From: Phycisphaerae bacterium
GTDB lineage: Bacteria; Planctomycetota; Phycisphaerae; UBA1845; PWPN01
DNA: 28,701 nucleotides
Assembly: GCA_035384605.1 (NCBI GenBank)
Contig: DAOOIV010000071.1
Location: forward strand, 1 to 28,701
Reading direction: 5' to 3'
The notes below the pieces were generated by a model that searched no databases, had not been told where the DNA came from, and saw only the letters and a program-made list of their open reading frames with translations. The position numbers and the translations under genes are program-made. Every line of letters starts with the position of its first letter. Position 1 is the stretch's first letter. Positions 23,888 through 28,701 of the stretch are shown here, one piece after another.

Positions 23888-25167
23888 CAATGCGGCATCG
23901 GGAATTGCTGACACATTTCTCGCACCTGGTGCCGAACACTTGCGATCGCGCCCTCGTCGCCGCGGCTCGAGAGTACCTTGTGGATGAACTCGCCGACGAT
24001 TCGCATCTCGGCGGTGTTGAGGCCGCGGGTGGTCACGGCGGGCGTGCCGATGCGAAGGCCGGACGTTTCCGTCGGCTTGCGTTCGTCGAAGGGGATCATG
24101 TTCTTGTTCACGATGACGCCGGCCATTTCGAGCCACGTTTCGGCCTGTTTTCCGGTCAGGTCGGCATGCACCTGTCGCAAATCCACGCACATCAGGTGAT
24201 TGTCGGTGCCGCCGGAGACCAGTCGATATCCGAAGCTCCTGAGGGTTTCCGCGAGGGCCTGGGCGTTGGCGAGAATCCGCTCCTGGTACTGCTTGAACTC
24301 GGGCTTGAGGGCCTCACCGAAGGCAACCGCTTTGCCCGCGATCACGTGCATGAGCGGTCCGCCCTGCAAGCCGGGGAACACTCTCGAGTCGAGGGCCTTG
24401 GCGTGCTGGGCCTTGCACATGACCATGCCGGCCCTGGGGCCGCGCAGGGTTTTGTGGGTCGTTGTGGTGACGAAATCAGCGCAGGGCACCGGCGAGGGGT
24501 GGAGTCCGACGGCGACCATGCCGGCGATATGGGCAATGTCAGCCATGTGGTAGGCGCCGACCTCGGCGGCAATCTCCGCGAATTCCGCGAAGTCGATCGT
24601 CCGAGGGTAGGCTGAGGCCCCGGTGACGATCATCTTGGGCCGGCATTCCCGAGCCAGCCGTCGGATCTCATCGAAATTGAAGACTTCGGTCCGGGGATCG
24701 ACGCCGTAGTGGACCACGTTGTAGAACTTGCCGCTGAAGTTGGCCTTCATCCCGTGGGACAAGTGGCCGCCGTGAGACAGGTTCAGCGACAAGATGGTGT
24801 CGCCCGGTTCGAGGACGGCCATGTAGGCGGCCATGTTGGCCTGGCTGCCGGAATGCGGCTGAACGTTGACATGATCGCAGTGGAACAGTTGCTTGGCGCG
24901 CTCGCGGGCCAGATCTTCGATCTCGTCGACGTGCTTGCAGCCGCCGTAGTATCGCTTTCCAGGGTAACCCTCGGCATACTTGTTGGTCAGGATGGAGCCG
25001 ACCGCCTCGAGCACGGCGCGGGAAACGTGGTTCTCCGAAGCGATCAGTTCAAGACAGAATGCCTGCCGTTCGCCTTCGGCGGTCAGAGCTCTGTAAACCG
25101 CGGGATCCGTGTTCTTGATGGTCGGGTAAGCTTCGAAATCCGACGCTATCGTGGCCATGCTTGTCAT
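23887..25167 (-). CDS. glyA: Serine hydroxymethyltransferase
   Basis: A 426-residue PLP enzyme converting serine and tetrahydrofolate to glycine and 5,10-methylene-tetrahydrofolate. Landmarks are LELIASENHVS, LTNKYAEGYPGKRYYGG, VNVQPHSGSQANMA, MADIAHIAG and the PLP-lysine loop VTTTTHKTLRGPR (Lys239). SGLRIGTPAVTTRG lies near the C-terminus. ATG 25167 is favoured because GAGG lies six bases upstream; ATG 25179 and 25158 are alternatives. Length is normal. The downstream lipoprotein gene overlaps its stop. It supplies one-carbon units that PurH, encoded in the same window, consumes. Confidence 0.95.
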   Translation of the reverse strand: MTSMATIASDFEAYPTIKNTDPAVYRALTAEGERQAFCLELIASENHVSRAVLEAVGSILTNKYAEGYPGKRYYGGCKHVDEIEDLARERAKQLFHCDHVNVQPHSGSQANMAAYMAVLEPGDTILSLNLSHGGHLSHGMKANFSGKFYNVVHYGVDPRTEVFNFDEIRRLARECRPKMIVTGASAYPRTIDFAEFAEIAAEVGAYHMADIAHIAGMVAVGLHPSPVPCADFVTTTTHKTLRGPRAGMVMCKAQHAKALDSRVFPGLQGGPLMHVIAGKAVAFGEALKPEFKQYQERILANAQALAETLRSFGYRLVSGGTDNHLMCVDLRQVHADLTGKQAETWLEMAGVIVNKNMIPFDERKPTETSGLRIGTPAVTTRGLNTAEMRIVGEFIHKVLSSRGDEGAIASVRHQVREMCQQFPMPH

Positions 25168-25530
25168 ACCATACCTCAAATCGCAGGGAGGGAACCGGTC
25201 CGGAAACGACCGGCGGGTCCATTCAGGGCCTACAAATAGTCTGCACGCGGCAAAAAAGCAAACCGGGGCCGGCGGTGTGGCCCGGGGAGGAAACCGGGAT
25301 GGAACCGGCGAGCAGCCCGAGCAGCAACGGGCTTTCTCGACATTGCCGTCGGAGGGCTGCGCTGCGCCCGCCGGCCGAACGGAAGGAGAGCAGGCCGACG
25401 ACGGCGGCGCGTCGCGGTGCGAGCAAGGGCTCGTATTCCATTACTCGCCAAAGCCTTGACAGGGGATCCAGGAACGATACAAGACGATCAGAACACGACG
25501 GCTCAAGTCCCGTAACGTGCAGATGGGAGC
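25168..25530. other. 363-bp divergent spacer between glyA and the thioesterase gene
   Basis: No gene is supported. The glyA side has only a weak reverse-strand promoter candidate (TTGCTT, 17 bases, TATTTG, around 25225-25255). The right side carries the good thioesterase promoter at 25456-25483. The middle is GC-rich with no clear structure. Confidence 0.4.
25456..25483 (+). promoter_or_regulatory. Sigma-70-type promoter of the thioesterase gene
   Basis: Consensus TTGACA (25456-25461), 16 bases, then TACAAG (25478-25483). The start would fall near 25490, about 40 nt before the coding region. Confidence 0.5.
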
Positions 25531-26001
25531 ATGAGGTATCGAGTGAAAACCCGATTCACGAGTCCTGATCCCGGTTTCCGGCAGCGGATGCGGACCAGCT
25601 TCAGTCGCCAGGGGTTTTTGCGGCATCTCGGCGTGAAGATGATCGACCTGCAGCCCGGGTATTGCGAGATGGAGGTTGCCTTCGGCGAGCATTTGTCGCA
25701 GCAACACGGCTACTTTCATGGGGGCCTGGTGGCCACGGTGGCGGATGTGGCGGCGGGGTATGCGGCCTTCAGCCTGACGGAGTCGGACGCCTCGATGGTG
25801 ACCGCCGAGTTCAAGATCAATTTCATTGCACCCGCCAAGGGCGAGCGGCTGATCGCCCGCGGTTCGGTCGTCAAGCCGGGCAAGACTCTGACGGTCTGTC
25901 AATGCGACGTGGTCTGCATCAAGGATGAGGTTGAGACGACGTGCGCGGTCGCATTGGCGACGTTCATCGCGTTGCCGGGCAAGCCCGAGAAAACGACGTG
26001 A
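25531..26001 (+). CDS. Hotdog-fold thioesterase, PaaI family
   Basis: A 156-residue protein with a PaaI-type hotdog domain. MRTSFSRQGFLRHLGVKMIDLQPGYCEMEV is the N-terminal strand-helix. QQHGYFHGGLVATVADVAAGYAA holds the HGG loop and the acidic residue (Asp of VADVA) used by this family. VTAEFKINFIAPAKGERLIARG and GKTLTVCQCDVVC are the closing strands. It probably hydrolyses an acyl- or aryl-CoA thioester in the cytoplasm; the substrate is unknown. ATG 25531 has GGAG only one base upstream; GTG 25543, with AGG at six bases, may be the true start and would remove four residues. It converges on the CII-like gene with 16 bp between. Confidence 0.8.
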   Translation: MRYRVKTRFTSPDPGFRQRMRTSFSRQGFLRHLGVKMIDLQPGYCEMEVAFGEHLSQQHGYFHGGLVATVADVAAGYAAFSLTESDASMVTAEFKINFIAPAKGERLIARGSVVKPGKTLTVCQCDVVCIKDEVETTCAVALATFIALPGKPEKTT

Positions 26002-26017
26002 ACAACGAGTCGGGAGT

Positions 26018-26503
26018 TCAAAAACGGCTGTTCGACGGCGGATTGAACAGGCCGGACTCACCCGACACGACAAAGGCCTCGGCCACCCGCTTGAGCGTTT
26101 CCCAATGCCGACGGATTCGCTCGGCTTCCCTGGGCTGAATCGCCCCGTCGTTGGCCACCGACCGGCTGACTTCCTCGAGCATGTCGCTGAATTCCTTGAC
26201 CAGTCGCTGCGTGCCGAGCAGCAGGTCGGTGCTGAAGTCGCGGACGGTCATTTCCGGATTAGGGACAAAGAAACCACCGGCCCTGTTACAGAGCCAGTTG
26301 ACGACTTCGACATCTCCGGTGGCATCGATGATGTCGGCCAGGCGGTCCAGCGGATTGCGTGCCCCGCTGGTGTCAGGATCGTTCTCGTCGTATTCCTGGC
26401 ACCATTTGTAGACCAGGGCAGGGGAAAGCCTCAGCGTGGCGGCCAGGGCTTTCACGCCGATCTTGTCGGCGGCTTCTCTGAGGACTTCGTACGAAGGTCG
26501 CAT
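26018..26503 (-). CDS. Phage CII/CP76-like DNA-binding regulator
   Basis: A 161-residue protein. The N-terminus carries a helix-turn-helix, DKIGVKALAATLRLSPALVYKWCQEYDE, followed by NPLDRLADIIDATGDVEVVNWLCNRAGGFFVPNP, which matches the CII-like Phage_CP76 regulator pattern. The C-terminal half is helical and charged. ATG 26503 follows GGAG at five bases; an in-frame ATG at 26515 is less well placed. It lies 24 nt downstream of the 35-residue peptide gene, and the two are probably one transcript. No other phage gene is adjacent, so this may be a domesticated regulator. Confidence 0.7.
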   Translation of the reverse strand: MRPSYEVLREAADKIGVKALAATLRLSPALVYKWCQEYDENDPDTSGARNPLDRLADIIDATGDVEVVNWLCNRAGGFFVPNPEMTVRDFSTDLLLGTQRLVKEFSDMLEEVSRSVANDGAIQPREAERIRRHWETLKRVAEAFVVSGESGLFNPPSNSRF

Positions 26504-26527
26504 AGCGGCTCCCACGCGGCAGTCCGA

Positions 26528-26635
26528 TCACATTCCCGTCCCAAACCAATTGCTGAGCAGGTTCGAGACCAGGGTGCCGACCATCTGCTGGAGTATGTAA
26601 CTGAGGATTTGAGCGATCATCTCGGCCAGAATCAT
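26528..26635 (-). CDS. 35-residue tetrad-repeat hydrophobic peptide upstream of the CII-like gene
   Basis: ATG 26635 is preceded by AAAGGAGGA at ideal spacing, one of the best ribosome sites in the window. A -10-like TATGAT at 26664-26659 would start the RNA about 17 nt upstream; no clear -35 is seen. From residue 2 to 33 the peptide is eight four-residue units, each with two bulky hydrophobic residues, then Ala/Ser/Gly/Gln, then a mostly polar residue: ILAE, MIAQ, ILSY, ILQQ and so on to WFGT. It has a single charge (Glu5). Such a chain should fold as an amphipathic helix or lie in a membrane. Family unknown; a membrane-active, signalling or leader peptide for the regulator are all possible. 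Confidence 0.6.
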   Translation of the reverse strand: MILAEMIAQILSYILQQMVGTLVSNLLSNWFGTGM

Positions 26636-26696
26636 GCGTTCCTCCTTTCGGGGCCGTCATCATACGCGAGAAGGGGCTACAACACACCCTTGCCGT

Positions 26697-26731
26697 AAAA
26701 AGCGAGGCACCCGCTCGGACAAGCAGGCGCC
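26697..26731 (-). terminator. Rho-independent terminator after the Gfo/Idh/MocA gene
   Basis: On the reverse strand GGCGCCTGCT (26731-26722) pairs with AGCGGGTGCC (26715-26706) as a 10-bp stem with two G-U pairs and a 6-nt loop. Four bases later come five T (26701-26697). It separates the oxidoreductase gene from the small peptide and CII-like genes. Confidence 0.65.
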
Positions 26732-26763
26732 CCGGGGCAAGCGATAGAGGCCGGCGAGGGTGT

Positions 26764-28239
26764 TCAGACCTTGTCGGGCACCTCGAACCCCTTGCGGTAA
26801 TGCCGGGTCAGCAGTTGGTTCGCCTCCGGGTCGTCAACGATCGTCTCCGTCCCGGCGTCGACGACCAGCTTGCGACCGAGGACGAAACCGCTCTTCTCGA
26901 TATCGACGCCGTTTTCAGCCAGATGCTGTTCCGTGCGTTCGAGCAGATCCAGGACGACCGGATCGCTCTCAAGAGTCGTATCTCTCGGACGGAACGGGAT
27001 CTTGCTTCCGAGCCGGATCGACATGTTGCACAGATGGCAAAGGGCACTGGAGTAGTGGCCTTCGAGAATATCGGCATTGAGATCCGAGACTTTCCGGCTT
27101 CTGACGGCGGCCAGGAAATTGACCAGCCGATCGCCACCGGGACCTCGGGTAGCCTCGACTTCCGGCAGCGGGGCCTCTTCGTTGCTGCCCTTGGGATAGA
27201 ACTTGCCGTTGACGATGTCGCCGGCTTCGAGATGGAAAATGTTTCCTACATCGACGCCCATGTACTTGGGGCTCTTGAGGCCGCGGGTTTCGAAGATGAG
27301 CTTGGTCTCGCCGAAATCCATGACCGCCATCTGCGTGCAGGCCGCCTCGCCCTGGTCAAAGAAGCCCAGGCGCCCGCCGAAGCTGTAGACGCTCTTGGGC
27401 AGCGTGGCTCCGGGGATTCCCCATCGGGCGATGTCCATCTGGTGCACGCCTTGGTTGCCCAGGTCGCCGTTGCCGAAATCCCAGAACCAGTGCCAGCGGT
27501 AGTGGACAAGGTTCTCATGGTAAGGCTGTTTGCGGGCCGGCCCGAGCCAAAGGTCGAAATCCAACTCCTTGGGCGGGTTCGTATAAGGCTTGAAACCCAG
27601 GTCGCCGCGGGTGTTGTGACCACCGCCGGGCTTGTAGCAGAGGGCCCGTGAGATCAAGAGTTTGCCCAGCTTGCCGGAGGCGATCGCGGCGACGACCTTG
27701 GCCCACTTCATGTCCGACCTGCTTTGCGTGCCGTGCTGGACGATACGATTGTACTTGCGGGCGGTCTCGACGGCGATGCGACCCTCGTGAATGTTGTGGC
27801 TCATCGGCTTCTCGACATAGACATCCTTGCCCGCCTGGCAGGCCCAGATGGTCATGAGCGAGTGCCAGTGATTAGGGGTTGCGATCGACACAACGTCAAC
27901 CGACTTGTCCTCCAGGACCTTGCGGATGTCCTGCACGCACTTGGGTCGATACCCGGCCTTGTCCTCGACGCTCTTGGCGCGGCTCTCGAACAAGCGGGAG
28001 TCCGGATCGACGAGATAGACGATCTCGACGTCCTTCATGCCCGCATAGCCGCCCATATGCGAGGTGCCTTGCCCATTGATGCCCGCCACGGCGACACGGA
28101 TTCTCTCGTTGGCTCCCCGCTTGGGCGGAGGCATGGCCGCAGGTTGCTCGGCGGCCTTGGCGGCAACAGCCTTGCCGACCACGGCGAAGGCACTCAATGA
28201 GGCAGACTGTGACAGAAAACGGCGACGACTCAGAGACAT
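26764..28239 (-). CDS. Tat-exported Gfo/Idh/MocA-family oxidoreductase
   Basis: A 491-residue protein. ATG 28239 has AGGAGG seven bases upstream; in-frame codons further upstream cross the promoter. Residues 1-30 form a Tat signal with SRRRFLS and an Ala-rich core. The NAD(P)-binding Rossmann domain starts at RVAVAGINGQGTSH (48-61). The family signature EKPMSHN (143-149) contains the conserved lysine. The C-terminal domain has HWFWDFGNGDLGNQGVHQMDIARW, typical of the exported planctomycete branch. It probably oxidises or isomerises a sugar or cyclitol outside the cytoplasm with a tightly bound cofactor. Substrate unknown. Expression is probably controlled by the operator at 28296-28319. Confidence 0.88.
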   Translation of the reverse strand: MSLSRRRFLSQSASLSAFAVVGKAVAAKAAEQPAAMPPPKRGANERIRVAVAGINGQGTSHMGGYAGMKDVEIVYLVDPDSRLFESRAKSVEDKAGYRPKCVQDIRKVLEDKSVDVVSIATPNHWHSLMTIWACQAGKDVYVEKPMSHNIHEGRIAVETARKYNRIVQHGTQSRSDMKWAKVVAAIASGKLGKLLISRALCYKPGGGHNTRGDLGFKPYTNPPKELDFDLWLGPARKQPYHENLVHYRWHWFWDFGNGDLGNQGVHQMDIARWGIPGATLPKSVYSFGGRLGFFDQGEAACTQMAVMDFGETKLIFETRGLKSPKYMGVDVGNIFHLEAGDIVNGKFYPKGSNEEAPLPEVEATRGPGGDRLVNFLAAVRSRKVSDLNADILEGHYSSALCHLCNMSIRLGSKIPFRPRDTTLESDPVVLDLLERTEQHLAENGVDIEKSGFVLGRKLVVDAGTETIVDDPEANQLLTRHYRKGFEVPDKV

Positions 28240-28285
28240 TTGCGATCCTCCTGTTGGACGGACTCTGGACGAACGATTGAGGGTG

Positions 28286-28701
28286 TCAGTATAACGGTTT
28301 GGCGAAAATACGCCAAACCAGGAGCGATGCCGGGGGTGCAAGCGGATTGTCCGATCTGCGGCCGCCGCCGGCGCGCCGCTGGATGAGCGGGCCGTGCGCC
28401 AGTGGGCGACCGACAGGTTCCGCCGGATGCATGTACGTTCCCGCCGACGCCCATGCCCACTTGGCCGAGACTATCAGACGAGGACACCACTGGTCGGCCA
28501 CGAAGGTGTACTGCCCGGTGATCTCGCCGACGTGAATCGTCTTACGCTTACTGGGCACGCATACCCAGTCACCCGGCGACATGCGATGGACAAAGGCCCA
28601 AATCTGGCCGGAGTTCTGGACGCGATGGAAATGCTTGAACTTCGGATAGACCTCGGCGAGCACGGCCATCAGGTCTTTGCGGTCTTTCAGCTTGCCGAGG
28701 T
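28286..28701 (-). pseudogene. N-terminal part of a restriction-type (Mrr-associated) protein, partial at right edge
   Basis: The frame is open at the right edge and ends at 28286. Its first 60 visible residues, LGKLKDRKDLMAVLAEVYP then SGQIWAFVHRMSPGDWVCVP and IHVGEITGQYTFVAD, resemble the N-terminal domain of restriction-system proteins that carry an Mrr-type nuclease domain further on. After about residue 75 the similarity stops; the remaining 60 residues are Arg/Pro-rich and run into the promoter of the next gene. The catalytic domain is absent, so I read this as a 3'-truncated remnant. A short stand-alone protein cannot be excluded. Confidence 0.5.
28288..28319 (-). promoter_or_regulatory. 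Promoter with embedded palindromic operator for the Gfo/Idh/MocA gene
   Basis: On the reverse strand TTGGCG (28316-28311), 17 bases, TATACT (28293-28288) form a good promoter starting near 28281, with a leader of about 42 nt. A perfect palindrome of 9-bp arms, GGTTTGGCG and CGCCAAACC with a 6-nt A/T-rich centre (28296-28319), covers the -35 box and most of the spacer. A repressor bound there would block RNA polymerase. The 24-bp dyad fits LacI- or ROK-type operators. Confidence 0.6.

Noticed and set aside
26800..27651. 283-codon forward frame opposite the Gfo/Idh/MocA gene
   Set aside because: Antisense shadow of a clear family member.

Overview
The window is GC-rich bacterial DNA. The gene content suggests a planctomycete, probably near the Phycisphaerae. 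The signs are a secreted protein with dockerin-like calcium loops at the left edge, a Tat-exported Gfo/Idh/MocA protein, an unusual secreted glycosidase-like protein, a divergent RNase HII with a GYGPLLGPL loop, and an mreB locus beside a coiled-coil MreC-like protein. The assignment is inferred from protein families only. No rRNA, tRNA, CRISPR array or insertion sequence was found.

Left third (1-9.7 kb): the 3' part of a secreted dockerin/cohesin-like protein; a wrecked AAA+ ATPase gene that jumps from its Walker A motif to its C-terminal tail; two unrelated major facilitator transporters; a 943-residue secreted TIM-barrel protein on the opposite strand whose end overlaps the second transporter by 23 nt; a STAS-domain protein with its own promoter; and the RNase HII-like gene. 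Middle (9.7-17.2 kb): a TrkA/RCK channel-like protein without a recognisable selectivity filter, then four reverse-strand genes in the order PQQ-propeller protein, purH, rhamnulokinase, 2-keto-3-deoxygluconate kinase. Intergenic inverted repeats follow two of these genes, and a set of competing hairpins precedes the sugar-acid kinase.

Cell-shape locus (17.2-23.2 kb, forward): a membrane-anchored coiled-coil protein with an MreC-like C-terminal domain, a 53-residue membrane protein, mreB, mreC and an HD-GYP protein. No mreD, rodA or PBP2 gene follows. Right part (23.2-28.7 kb): glyA is translationally coupled to a lipoprotein gene; then come a hotdog thioesterase, a CII-like DNA-binding protein preceded by a 35-residue peptide gene, a Tat-exported Gfo/Idh/MocA protein with a promoter-embedded operator, and the N-terminal part of a restriction-type protein running off the right edge.

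The secreted glycosidase-like protein, rhaB, kdgK, the transporters and the exported oxidoreductase fit a lifestyle on complex polysaccharides containing rhamnose and uronic acids, although they do not form one operon. The most unusual item is the 35-residue peptide at 26528-26635. It has an excellent ribosome binding site and consists of eight consecutive four-residue units, each with two hydrophobic, one small or uncharged and one mostly polar residue.
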